The translations under genes and the position numbers were made by a program. From Chimonanthus salicifolius (lineage: Eukaryota; Streptophyta; Magnoliopsida; Laurales; Calycanthaceae), in the NCBI GenBank assembly GCA_013350335.1, contig CM023539.1, positions 17,696,223-17,760,222 on the forward strand: a DNA stretch of 64,000 nucleotides, given 5' to 3'. Positions 1-11,410 of this stretch are shown here, one piece after another (position 1 is the first letter of the stretch; every line of letters begins with the position of its first letter). The notes below the pieces were generated by a model. That model was not told the DNA's origin. It saw nothing but the letters and a program-made list of their open reading frames with translations, and did not search any database.

Positions 1-134
1 AGGTAGTATAATAATTAAAAATGTCAGGAGTAAGCATGACACAAAAGAGGTGGAGGAGGAGGAGAATACGAAGAATAACAGCCACATAACAAACTGAATT
101 CAAATGATCCATTTTTACCTGGTTCTGAATCCTT
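1..134 (-). other. 3' UTR of the GTE gene with a likely 3'-UTR intron
   Basis: After the TGA at 135-137 the minus strand soon reads a good donor, CAG|GTAAAA, with the intron starting at 119. The transcript therefore probably continues in an exon outside or at the edge of the window. The junction would lie only about 15 nt after the stop, too close to trigger nonsense-mediated decay by the usual 50-55 nt rule. The acceptor was not identified. Confidence 0.4.
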
Positions 135-2323
135 TCAAGTACCAGGCGACCGTGGTCCATCCGAAGCAGAGGAACTATCACTGTCAGAATCTGTACAGAA
201 ACATCATAAATAAAAAACTCAACGTCATATTAATATGAAAACTATTTACTAGGCATCCTAAGCTGAAGATGAGAATAAAGTTGTGTAGCCATTAATTTTG
301 GTCCAATAATTACCACTTGAAGAGGAACCACTGCTAGAGCTGCTTGAAGTACTTGATCTACTAGCAATGTCCCCATGCTTCTCTCTTTCGACGGGTGATG
401 AAGGATCTTCATTCTTTTCATCTGCAATAAACCATGGATTCCAAAGAATCACATAATCCAGCAAAAGGCTAAAATGCAAGTAATAACTGCCTTTTCAAAA
501 GCTTTACCTGTTTTACTTTCCTTCGCCACTTCTACAGTGATAGAAGCTGGATTCTGTAAAGTTCAAATTAAAGAAGAAAAGATATTACAACCAGACCACC
601 TTATTGATGATGACTATAAAAGGAGAGCGGCATGAAAATAAAATTAGATGCTTACAGTTTCCTGAGCACCATTGGGCACAGCTTCGCGACGTGCTTGTAT
701 AGCAAGCTCAGCTTTCTTCTTATTCTTACTCAAACTCTTTTTGTAATTTGTCACAAATCTATCAAGTTCCCACAAGGTCTCGGCATCAAAGCTCTCGATA
801 TCCACTTCGATCTCATCATCATGTTGGGAGAGTGAAGTATTCCTCTTCTTTATGATATTTATAATGTTGTCCAGCTTCTCTGGGGGCAAATTCATGAGGT
901 TTGTGCTCAACTTCTGCTTCTCCTCATATGTCATGTCCCGCTTGTTGGGATCCTTTGCTTTTGGCTTCTTTGGAGCCGCCACCCTACCACAACTCACTGG
1001 CACTTTAGGTTTGGAATCAACACCAAGACTCATGGATTCAGATCTATCCAAAGCCCGTCTCATTTCTGGAGGAGGAGCCTTTTTCATCACTTGGGCACCA
1101 GGTGAACTCACTTCCCAGTCTACATTAAATCTATTACCAAAATCATACTCATCCTCTATAGCCGGCCACCTCTCCTCAAAAACCTTTAACAGTGTTTCTG
1201 CCATGATATGGACATCCTGCCCTTTCGGGTTGTAGGTCATGGCATTGTTAAACGTGAGTTTCACATCCTCTGCAAACTCTCTCGGGGACTTGTACCAGTT
1301 CTTGCTAAGCCGGGATTTGATAGTGCCAAGGTCCATTGGATGCTTGATGATGATGTAGTAGTCGTGCAGTCCAAGAGCCTTGACATCCACAGGGGTGTTG
1401 AAAACCCACCCATCCTTGTGTTTCATCAGCTTCGCCAGCAGTGCACCACAGTTCTTGAAAGCTCTGCTCGTGTTTGCATCCATAGCTCCCATTGCCGTGC
1501 CATAGTTGTCTCCAACCCCAGCACCACCATGTTTCTTGCTCCCTCCATTGGATTTCAACTTCTTATTGCTGTCAGGTTGCGGGAGCCTCTCCTTCCCAAG
1601 AAGGAAGTCTGAATTGCAGTAGTACTGGTTCGCCTTTGGCGTTCGTTTCTCTTTCTCCACAGTGTCTGTCACTCCAACCCTGCCGAGACTATTCTGAACA
1701 TTCTCAACGATGGATACACTGAGCTGGTGAAGCGGCCGTAACTCCCTGGCAGTAACGGAATTCACTCTCTTTAAAGCACCAACAGGAGCACCATTATTGA
1801 TGGTATTCTTGGTGGAGAGCTGATGGCAATTGTAGGTGAACTGAAGCTCATGTGCCTCGAGTTTCTTGACAAGGTTGCGGACCTTGTCGAGCTCACATGA
1901 GAACTTATGGCGGAGCTGACGGAGCTCATGCTTCGAGAGTGAGGAGAGACTGATGGTAACTCGGCTGTTATCTCCAAAACCATTGTTGGAGAGAGGATCA
2001 CGGGAAGCAGTAGCGGAGCCAGAGATGGCACGGCGGTTGCGGCTGCAGGTGTCATCAGAGGTGGCAGAAGTGGAGAAGTCAAAGCGGGAGATACGCTGCT
2101 GCTGCTGCAGGGCAGGTGGTGGAGTTGTAGACAATTGCTGTGGTGGGGAGGGAGGCTGCTGGGTCAAATCTTGTTTGGGATTTTGGGGTAGGGTTAGGGA
2201 AGAGGGCTGAGGAGGTGGATTTGGATTTCGGGTCTTGTTGAAGGTTTTACGGGTATAGACCTTGCTCTCGGAGGCCCATCGATGCTTGCCGCCACCGCCC
2301 CCAACCAAAGGCCCCGAAGCCAT
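135..2323 (-). CDS. GTE: Bromodomain/NET-domain GTE-family transcription regulator (GTE3/GTE5-like), 4 coding exons
   Basis: Coding exons on the minus strand are 656-2323, 508-553, 314-421 and 135-190, all with GT/AG introns and matching phases, giving about 625 residues. The start is the ATG at 2321-2323 (MASGPLVGG), because family members begin MASGP; an in-frame extension to 2356 has only TTG. Visible regions: a Pro/Gln-rich N-terminus, a helical segment near residues 124-159 (ISLSSLSKHELRQL onwards), a bromodomain near 289-391 with the acetyl-lysine-binding Asn of MTYNPKG near 365, a NET domain near 462-529 (RDMTYEEK to FVTNYKKSL), then a basic stretch and a Ser/Asp-rich tail ending DGPRSPGT. 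The order bromodomain-NET-acidic tail is that of plant GTE (BET-like) proteins, which bind acetylated histones in the nucleus. Assignment to the GTE3/5 group rather than GTE4 or GTE2/7 is by eye. Confidence 0.95.
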
Positions 2324-2720
2324 ACATGAAATCAAAGAGCAAACCCTAGATCCCAAATCCCTAATTTAGGGTGGGGAAATGGAGTGAAGAACGAGGGACA
2401 TGTAGGGTAGGGTTTGGGCGAAGAGGAGATTGTCCTAAAGGAGAGAAGAAAGAGAGGGCAATTAGTTCTAGATTGAGACCTCAAGAGATTTGGTGAGACG
2501 AGAACAGCGAACCCGCTTCCGTTGAGATCTACCCGCGCGCGCTCGTGCTTTCGCTTTACCCTCTACTTTTTATTTTTTTTCTCTCTCTTTTCAGTCTGCG
2601 CAGCAAATGAGACGAAACGGGACATTGGGGGTTGGGGAGGAACGGGCGAGACGATGCGATGCGATGTCGAGTGTCGACACACGGCAGCAAGCGCACTGAC
2701 AGAGTCCGGCGTTGGAAATT
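2324..2720 (-). promoter_or_regulatory. 5' UTR and proximal promoter of the GTE gene, with telo-box
   Basis: Just upstream of the chosen start the plus strand reads AAACCCTAGA (2341-2350), a telo-box type motif common near the 5' ends of plant housekeeping and growth genes. A second related word (TAGGGTTTGGG) lies near 2407. Further upstream, around 2560-2600, the minus strand is A/G-rich with a weak TATA-like AAATAAAAAG. The transcription start cannot be fixed from sequence alone. Confidence 0.35.
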
Positions 2721-3484
2721 ATTAAATTCACATACAATACCTTAGACAGCCACTTATACACTGATGAAACCGAACCCAGCTCAACCTCAACCTACGCCCG
2801 ATGGGGGTTATTGGGATAACCTCTCATTATTTTATTTTATTTTATTTTATAACTAATGGGTAGAGTTAAAAACCAACTTTTTTACTCCCCTTTTTACTTT
2901 TGAAAATTCTTAAATAAAAAATATTCATAATACCCATGTAATGTCTAGTCAAGAGTAACTCCAAGTAATACATATAAATCAAATTTGGTTTAGAGAGGAC
3001 AATTCCAAATTAATTTCTAAAATTTAGGAGAAAAAGGATTTTTTAGGATTTGACGAATTTTGAGAATGAGTATAGGGGTATTTTTGGACCCTTAAAATTT
3101 CACAAACTCTTCTAATAATCTTTTTAAAGAGTCCTAGGACTCCCCGTACATGAAATTTACAAGCTTGGGCGAATTTCTCAGGCTTCCATGAGGTTTCCTC
3201 TCTTTCTCCCAAGTATGGGTTTCATCTCTTCAAATCTCATCTTTCAAAATTGCTCTGACTTGTAACCTAATTTTGACCCTCAAAACGTTGGATTCACGAA
3301 AATTTAATGAATACATAGGTGTAGCCCTTGAAGTCTACTTTCCAACATTAAAAGAATCAAGTCGATCAAAGACCAAATTAAAAGTTGTGGCCAAAATACT
3401 GAAACTGTGTCAAAACCCCCTTTCGAAAATTCTACTCGAATTTGAGTATTATTGACCCATTTTTTTCATAGAAAACTACACATG
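2721..3484. other. Intergenic stretch, probably old LTR-derived sequence
   Basis: No gene is visible. Around 3270-3470 the text includes phrases common in plant LTR leader regions (AACGTTGGATTCACGAAAAT, then CTTTCCAACATTAAA). The sequence resumes after the TRIM insertion at 4213. No boundaries or TSD could be set, so this is labelled relic sequence only. Confidence 0.35.
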
Positions 3485-4212
3485 TGTGAGACCCTGACTC
3501 AGCCCAAACGGCCGAGTCCACTAAGGGCCAGGCCCAAGTGAAGAGAGTTGAGTGGAAGTGTGTTTGTGTGCTTGATGGTGGAAAATAAGGTCCCACATCG
3601 GAAGTTGAGGAGTTTAAGAGAGGGTTTATAAGTAGTCTTGCCCTCTTCTTCCAGCAAGATGCATTTTGGACCCGGACTTGGGCTGGGTCCGATCCAAAAA
3701 CCGTGCAGGCTCACGCGTGTGCACGTGTGGGCCCAAAGCGGACAATATCTTTCTGGGCTGAGCCCCAAGTCCTTTTTATGGGCCAGGCTATTACAAATGG
3801 TATCAAAGCCGAGTTCAGCACTCGGACTGTGTGGGCCTACTACCTTCCACTGGATTCATTGGGTCGAGCCGAGGATGGCTCTAGGCTTAGAGGGTTGGAT
3901 TATGAGACCCTGACCCGACCCAGACGGCCGAGTCCACTAAGGGCCAGGCCCAAGTGAAGAGAGTGGAGTGGGAGTGTGTTTGTGTGCTTGAGGGTGGAAA
4001 ATAAGGTCCCACATCGGAAGTTGAGGAGTTTGAGAGGGAGTTTATAAGTAGTCTTGCCCTCCTCTTCCAACAAGACGTGTTTTGGACCCGAACTTGGGCC
4101 GGGTCCTATCTAAAAACAGTGCGGGCTCGAACGTGTGTGTGCGTGTGGGCCGAAAGCGGACAGTATCTTGCTGGGCCGACCCCAAGTCCTTTTTATGGGC
4201 CGGGCTGTTACA
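3485..4212 (+). mobile_element. Complete TRIM (miniature LTR retrotransposon) with 5-bp TSD
   Basis: Two direct repeats, 3485-3795 and 3901-4212 (311 and 312 bp), begin TGTGAGACCC and TATGAGACCC and end in TTACA. They flank only about 105 bp. Immediately after the first LTR is TGGTATCAAAGCC (from 3798), a primer-binding site for initiator Met-tRNA. The element is flanked by perfect duplications of acatg (3480-3484 and 4213-4217). There is no coding capacity, so movement would need proteins from another element. The LTR carries the word CCCACATCGG and a GC-rich 3' end, shared with the array at 6968-7948. The second LTR start has decayed from TG to TA. Confidence 0.9.
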
Positions 4213-5329
4213 ACATGTTTTTACAAAGAAGAAATTACATAAACCACTTATTAGATGTACTTAGAAAGAGAGAAGAAATACCTGGTTAGGATTAATTAAA
4301 TTAAGTTTACATTTTCCAGTGGTTTAATGTGGAAATCGATCATGGGTTTATGGATTGGAATTCTAAAAGTTGATTTTATTGATTAGACTTTCAAAATTTT
4401 GATTCCTATAGTTGGGAATTTGATTCCTAAAATTTTAATCAATCTAAATTCTCCATGAATGAATTTTGCATCCCTATAATTTATTTTGAAAGACATTTTA
4501 TCTGTATTTTAAGGTGGGACGTTGTAGGACTCAATTTCAGACTCAGAACTGTGTTTTATGTGCGCTGTTGTGAGAAAAATCAGATTCGAGGTTACCAAAC
4601 TCGAAAAAATATAAAATTTATATTTCTAGAAAATAGACAGAGAGATATATCCACGTTTACAATTTGAGAATTTTTGTATAAGGATAGATACCCTGGATAT
4701 TGTCTGTAAGGTTGACCAAATTTTGGCACTGAGCATGTGAGACAGTTTTGCAACGGTGCACTAAATAATTTATAACTCGGCCTGTAAGCATCGGAATAGT
4801 GCAAAATTTTGTTCATTGTCAAGTCAAGAATGAGACGTATCTCCAGTAAAAATTTGATAAAATTTAAGATGGGTTTTGATGGATCAAATAATGTCTGCAG
4901 ACCGAGAATCCTAAAATAAAATTAAGAATATTTAAGTTTGGTTTGGGCCAAATAAAATATTTCTAGAATCATCATTGAAAGACCTATCTACTGTAAAAAT
5001 ATGGGAATTTATGAATGATTATGTTGTTCCTAGAAAATTCAGCAATGAGGACGAAATTTTGCACTATTCGATTCTTAATTAATTTTAGACTACTTATTGA
5101 AACCTTTTGATTTTTTGGATTGTCATCGATGGGGCAGTATCCTATCAACCCTAATTGATGGATTTATCTATTTTCAGTGGGCTGAATAAAAATAATCCTA
5201 ATAAATTAGGACCTTTAAATTAACTGTAGCAAATTTGATTTGAAGGTTACTCTTAAAGTTTGGATTTTTTTTAGCAATCACCATGTTCACATATCTTAGG
5301 TGAGGAGAACAATTCACTCATTCAACTAC
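4213..5329. other. Intergenic relic sequence without a gene
   Basis: AT-rich sequence continuing the host of the TRIM insertion. Short open frames have no recognisable domain. Phrases such as GACGAAATTTTGCAC suggest a decayed LTR, but no ends were found. Confidence 0.3.
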
Positions 5330-6967
5330 CCGTTACGATATTTCTAGGTTTTTATAAGATCTGTGGATCTCTGAGTTGAATTTCGGGAGTTTGGTAGCGT
5401 TTGGTAGAGTGTGGGCTCACTAGTGGGCCTTAGTTTGCGCCATTTCGAGTTCGGGAGCTCAAGTGGCATTTCTGTAATTATGATTAATTGTTGAATTATC
5501 ATGCAAAAATGTTTGGAAAATTCACAGAAAATCTAGAATTAATTGTTAGACCCCTACATATTGGCAAACACACTCTCCTCAATTAGCTACAAATGAGAAA
5601 AATAGAAATCCGCACTTGTTCATTGTGGAGTCGTTTGTTTGATTTTCGAAGTATTTTTTGAATTTATGAAATATATAAATTGATTTATTAAAATTATTTC
5701 CCAGACCCCATTTTTATTGAGATTTCACCACCGAGTTTGGTCTTTACCTAAGAGTTTAAGGAAAAAAACCCAAGCTGTTTTTGGAGTCAAAAGACAACGT
5801 TGTAAAAGTGACCCATTTAAACCTGACTTAATCTGACTCGTGGGAAACCCTATTTAAGGGCACAAAAGGGTTTTTGGGAAAAGAGAGAGAGTGGCAGTAA
5901 CAACCGCTGCCCCTCCCCCTTCGAGTCGTTCCTTCATCTCCCTTCTCTTCCACCGTTTCCTCTTCTTCTTCCTTCTTCCTGTTTTGGCAAGATGAGTTGT
6001 TAGAGTAGCCTCTGCCTTTAATTTCTTCTGTGGTTTCAAAGATTTCACCTACAGTTCCCAAGTATTTCCTTCCCCTCTTCCTCATCTTCTTCAGTTTTGG
6101 GTTTCAAAATAGTTTGCTTGTGTTTTCTCAAGAGATTTCTTGGATTCAAATTGTTTTCTCCCAAAATCATCCTTGTGTTTCAAGGAAAACATCTATAATT
6201 TTCTCATAAAAACAACCCTCACAGTTTTCCCTAAGGTTTTCATGGAAACCCCCCTTGATTTCTTGGTTTTCTCCAAATTCCGTGCAATCCCGCGATGGAA
6301 CAGCTCTTCGATCATGCCGACTGGCTCACCTGTTCGTGCAGGATTGTACAGGTTTTGGTCTTAGTTAAGAATGGCTCACCACTCCCCCTTGGTCAGATAG
6401 GATCGACTCACCTGTCTGTGCTAAGCGGACCACTACTCCACCTAGTGGCCCGTCGCTCCTCATGGTGTTCACCTTGAGTGGCTCGTTGGTCCCTGTACCG
6501 GCTCACTTATTTCCTCAAGTTGTTTTCCCTAGCGGACCGCTGCTCCTAAAGCAGCTCGCCGGTCCTTATTGGACTTTGTTTTTTAGACATCTTCCCTTGT
6601 TTTCGTGCAACCTGTCTTAGGTAGAGCTTCACGTGGATCCCTAGGATCCCCCTTCTCATTTCATTACTCTTCCAACCTAGGTGAGGGAACTTATCACATA
6701 GTTTGCGCATACATATATATACATATATATTCTCTATTCCTGATTATCTTGACATGGAGTAGCTTGAATGAAACCCCCTTTTTATATTGAGCCACTCAGT
6801 AATGGGACCGTTGGGATGATTATGTGACTGAGGATTCATTTGGGTGTACTTATGCCAACTATATGTGATTTGGGTGTTATATCTTGTATTAATATGGAAT
6901 GTTAATATGATGTATGTGATGTTGTTGTAAATGTGATGAGTATTTTTTAATAACATGCAATGTTATC
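5330..6967 (+). repeat. Decayed plus-oriented Gypsy LTR, 5' part
   Basis: The order of sequence words follows the LTR of the intact element at 22929: a GATCTGTGGATCTC-like beginning, AGTTCGGGAGCTCAAGTGGCATTT, a CT-rich block near 5930, then AACTTATCACATAG, GACATGGAGTAGCTTGAATG, GAGCCACTCAGTAATGG and TTATGTGACTGAGG (6680-6840). It stops abruptly at the TRIM array. Divergence is much higher than between the other LTRs here, so it is an old copy or another subfamily. The left end is approximate. Confidence 0.6.
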
Positions 6968-7948
6968 TGTGATACCCTGCCCCTGTGAGCACACCAGTAA
7001 CCTATGTGGGGAGTCCAACATCGGTAGTGAAGGAAAAATAGAGTGGGTTTATTTGAGGCCACGCACTTCAACTCTTGTGTGACGTGTTTTGGGCCGGGCC
7101 ATGTGGCCCGAGCCCAAGAGCAAATCCGTGCCGGCTCGCTTGTGTGCGAGGCCCAGAGTGAACAATATCACAATAAGTTGGACCCTAAGCCCTGTTTTCG
7201 GGTCGGGTCGTTACAAATTTGGTATTAAAACCGAGGTTCTACACTCGGATTGTGTGGGCTTTCCTCCTTCCCTGGTGTTGTTGAGTTGGGCCGAGTTGAG
7301 CCAAGGGCAGCTCGAGGCCTTAGGGGGTTGATTGTGATAGCCTGTCCCTGTGAGCACACCAATAACCGATGTGAGGAGTCCCACATCGGTAGTGAAGATA
7401 AAATAGAGTGGGTTTATTTGAGGCCACCCACTTCAACTCTTGTGTGACGCGTTTTGGGCCGGGCCATGTGGGCCCGGGCCCAAGAGCAAATCTGTGCGGG
7501 CTCGCTTATGTACGAGACATAGAGCGGACAATATCACACTGAATTGGACCCTAAGCCCTGTTTTCCGGCCGGGTCGTTACAAATTTGGTATCAAAGCTGA
7601 GGTTCTACACTCGGACTCTGTGGGATTTCCTCATTCCTTGGTGTTGTTGAGTTGGGCCGAGTCGAGCCGAGGGCGGCTCAAGGCTTTAGGGGGGGTGATT
7701 GTGATACCCTGCCCTTGTCAGCACACCAGTAACCGATGTGGGGAGTCCCACATCGGTAGTGAAGTAAAAATAGAGTGGGTTTATTTGAGGCCACCCACTT
7801 CAACACTTGTGTGACACGTTTTGGGCTGGGGCATGTGGGCCCGGGCCCAAGAGCAAATCGGTGCGGGCTCGCTTGTGTGCTAGGTCCAGAGCGGATAATA
7901 TCACACTGAGTTGGACCCTAAGCCCTGTTTTCAGGTTGGGTCGTTACA
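6968..7948 (+). mobile_element. Tandem TRIM array: LTR-internal-LTR-internal-LTR
   Basis: Three LTR copies of 248-249 bp lie at 6968-7215, 7333-7581 and 7700-7948, each starting TGTGATA and ending GTCGTTACA. Two short internal regions (about 117 bp) start AATTTGGTATYAAARC, the initiator Met primer-binding site. Spacing is 365 and 367 bp. Each LTR has the CCACATCGGTAGTGAAG block. The design matches the TRIM at 3485. The left flank (ttatc) and right flank (tacaa) are not a duplication, and the flanks belong to two different retrotransposons. Confidence 0.88.
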
Positions 7949-8743
7949 TACAACCACAGGCTCGACCCCCAGGCACTCTCTCTAGTCCTAAGCCCAAAAT
8001 GGGCCTAACTGACAACTCAAACACACCAAGCCCATCAACCTCTCATGGAATTCCATTGGCCATTTACAGAGTTAGCCGACCGGACTCACTCGGTAGTCGC
8101 TCATAGATTTCCAATGAATCTATCTCTATACCAAACAGGTACAAGCGGGTCAACACACAGTGTTATCGCTCTCTAAACATGAGCCCCCCATGGACATAGG
8201 GGGTAGACCCACAACACAACCTCTTCTCAACGCTAGACCCTCGAGCAATCTCATCTCAATCATGGTCTGAAGCCCCCGTGACTCCATCACGGTACTCAAG
8301 TCACTCAAAAAATACCATCGACACGTCTCCAAGGTGAAGACCTCCCCATAATATGGGTTCCACCGAGAAACACCTCTAATTAACGTAGGGAGTATGACCA
8401 ATCTTACTCAAAACCTAGAGATTCGCATCCCACAATTCCCGTGACCATGTCACAGTGCACCACACACCTAGACATGTGATCGATCTTGCCACATACTAAC
8501 AGGCGAATCAAGCACCGGTCAACCTTAAATTGAGCGACAATCCACCACTAGATACGACCCAAGTAAACTAAATGAAGGATAACAGATTAAACATACCAAA
8601 CGAACTTAAGATGTCTACAAACTACCCCAAAACATGGTTCAATCTACCCTATCACACAGGGGATGAACCTAATATCCAGTTATCATCACATCTATCTTTG
8701 TCACATACACAATCCGAGAGCTGAATCGTGCTCTGATACCAAC
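7949..8743 (-). mobile_element. Truncated internal region (PBS side) of a minus-oriented Gypsy element
   Basis: The sequence matches the 15390-16216 and 21196-22000 segments, which lie next to the primer-binding site in sister copies (for example AACACACCAAGCCCATCAAC and the ACTCCATCACGGTACTCAA block). It ends with GCTCTGATACCA (8730-8741), the reverse complement of an initiator Met primer-binding site, directly before the LTR at 8744. No gag reading frame is visible, although gag would be expected here. Confidence 0.85.
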
Positions 8744-9140
8744 TGTAACACCCCGTCCCGTTACGGGCGCGTTATCTCCGAAAAGTTTCAAAACATAACC
8801 AAGGAATAGATATCGGGCATTGTTTTTTTGAAATGGGGTAACTATCTCCCGCTCAAAAATTTAATAAAGGCCAAATCTAACATAATAATAAGCATAACAA
8901 ACAACCACCGACTGTTCAATATAGTTATAAAATCATCCAAAAAGAACATATGATAATGAATCCGTACAAACAAGAGTTTCTCAAAACTAGAGCACAAGCA
9001 TATTATGTGATGTTTAACTACTGCTACTCCACTCTGAGTACCTCCTCAAGGCCCGCTTGGCCCCTCCGTAATTGGAGTACCTGAAAGGTAAGGAGTGGGC
9101 TAACCAGCCCAGTGATGAGATAATGTTTATCACATGTCAG

Positions 9141-9222
<82 letters not shown>

Positions 9223-10884
9223 TGTGCATGAAGGCAAGAACACCATGATAACAATGATACTCATATGTATGAAATCAAACTACACCACTAACTAATGATC
9301 CACTGTACAAAATCTGAGACAACATCTCGATAGCCCACATCGAACTTTCAAAGAAACTCCGGTCTCCCTACCAGTACCATCGGAAGACTACACAATACAC
9401 CACTGACTCAACCACACAAGTCGTGTCTAAAAATCCACCTCGACCACGCCTGGGGAATCCAAACTCTAGGGCAGGTACCTCAACGGCCAGAACACAATGG
9501 GGAAACTCGCATCCCCTATGGGGGTTTCGACTGCAGGAGCGTAACGAGAAAGTCCTCCCAACAACCAAATCATCATCTCATCATAAACATATATACATAC
9601 AGATAACCTCTCTGCTCTAGGGCAGGCACCTCAACCGCCGGAACGCAACGGGGAAACTCGCATCCCCTATGGGGACCTCGACCGTCGGAGCGTAACAGGG
9701 AAGTCCTCTCAACAATCAACATCATCACATCATCGTAAACATATACACATGTGAATAGTTCCTCCATCTCAACACCCAACGATGTGTTGTCCGTTGTGGG
9801 TTACCCCCATGCATGCACATGATATCATGACCGTATATAACAACATAAGTATATAACAAGATCTCAAAACACAAGTCCACATACTCACCATGATCTCATT
9901 CACATATTATAAGTAAGCACCCATCATGTTATCAACAAATTCCAAACATCATATCCTATATCCAGACGCATATCTCACTTTCAGCATAAATATATTTACA
10001 TGTTATAAATAAATACACAACACGTTATCATTAAGTCCCAAATATCATGTTTGACATCCAACGTATGTCTTATTCTCATCATAAATTCATTCACATGTTA
10101 TAGCTAAATACACAACATGTTATCAATAAGTTTCAAGTATCATGTTCAATTTCCATTCGTCCGATCGGAATTTCCATTTCATCGCATATAGTTGACATGA
10201 GTGCACCCAAACGGATCTCTTGCCACAGTTTCATTCAACGACTTCCTTACCAAATGGTTTAATAAATGAAAGGTCTCATTCAAGTCATTCCATATCTAGG
10301 GTTAAGATTAAATAGATGCGAATGCATGCTATAACAGTGCTACGTCCCCTTACCATGTGAGTTTTTGAAATCCAAGAGATGAAAATAGGTTGAAGGATGT
10401 GATACAGTGGTTACTGGGCCTGAGAAACTGGGACGAGTCTGCAAAACTAGGATGGCTCCTCAAAACTGGGATGATCCCACAAATCTGGTTGGAAACAGGC
10501 TGGAAACACTCTTGCAGACGAGCTAGAAAGAGCTGAAAACAATTTGAAGAAGATCCAGAAACATACTAGAAGCACTCTAGAAGCGATCCCAAAACGAGCC
10601 AGAAATGGGCCTGGGCCGGGCATAAAATCGGCTGGATCGAGCTATTGGGTCGGATTGGCCTACTGGGTCGAGCCTGATTGCTCGGATGAGAGTCTAGTCG
10701 GGTCGGACTGGATCTGGTGGACTGGGCTTACACGAACTGGGCATGGACGAGCTGGGCCCAAGTGGGCCTGGAAGGAATCGGGCTGAGCTCGGTCCGCAGG
10801 GCCTGGGGATTTGGTTTGGGTCGGGTAGGCTCACGGACTGGGCCTGAAAAGGGGCAAAAGGTGATTGAGGATTAAGGTTTCAAT
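8744..10884 (-). repeat. LTR 1 of the minus-oriented Gypsy array, truncated
   Basis: It starts TGTAACACCCCGTCCCG next to the primer-binding site and runs parallel to LTR 2 (16217) and LTR 3 (22001) until ...GATTGAGGATTAAGG, where it switches into reverse transcriptase sequence near 10884. About 0.8 kb of the far end present in LTR 2 (17196-18018) is missing. It carries an expanded AT microsatellite. Confidence 0.85.
9143..9220. repeat. (AT)n microsatellite, about 39 units
   Basis: An uninterrupted AT run lies inside LTR 1, at the same position where LTR 3 has a shorter run (22401-22437). The Ile/Tyr-repeat frames it creates are not genes. Confidence 0.98.
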
Positions 10885-11410
10885 ATTCTATTAATTAGGT
10901 CCATGAATGTCGCATGAGCATTAGTCACCCCAAACGGCATTACCTCAAAGTCAGAGAGTCCAAAACGAGTGCTGAACTCAGTCTTTTCAATACCACACTC
11001 CGTCACCCTCACCTGATAGTAACCCGAACGAAAGTCTATTTTGTTGAAGCACTCAGATCCTCTCAACTGGTCAAACATATCATCAATCCTTGGCAATGGA
11101 TACCTGTTCTTCATTATAACCGTGTTCAATTGTCGATAGTCGATGCACAGTCTCATGGAGCCATTTTTCTTCTTAGCAAACAACGTTGGTGCAACCCAAG
11201 ATGAAATGCTAGGTCGAATGAAGACAATGGTTTTTAAATCCCTGAGCTGTTTCTCCAACTCCAAAGTCTTTACCGGTAATCAAAGCACAAACTCATAGAG
11301 CCATCCCCTTCCTAGCCAACAAGGCCTGTGCACTCCAATGAGGGCGTTGCGTCAATTGTAGCCAAGAGACTCTAACTCCCTGAGCTAACTCTTTAGCTCC
11401 AAAACCCTTA
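10872..11410 (-). pseudogene. Ty3/Gypsy reverse transcriptase fragment (copy A)
   Basis: The minus frame gives a Tekay/Del-like reverse transcriptase: [85 protein letters not shown] and FMDLINRI. It breaks off at the LTR junction before the catalytic FIDD box. Upstream of ELEKQL is a second, out-of-frame copy of the LFAKKK...DYRQ segment (about 11270-11400), so the amino-terminal part is duplicated. This is not a functional gene. Confidence 0.9.

Noticed and set aside
2324..2356. In-frame N-terminal extension of the GTE protein (GSRVCSLISC)
   Set aside because: It opens with TTG, not ATG; the ATG at 2321-2323 gives the family-typical MASGP start.
6968..7948. Cassandra-type TRIM carrying 5S rRNA sequence
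   Set aside because: No 5S-like internal promoter block was recognised in the LTRs; they share only a CCACATCGG word with many plant TRIMs.
9024..9254. Frame with a long Ile/Tyr repeat
   Set aside because: A translation of the AT microsatellite.
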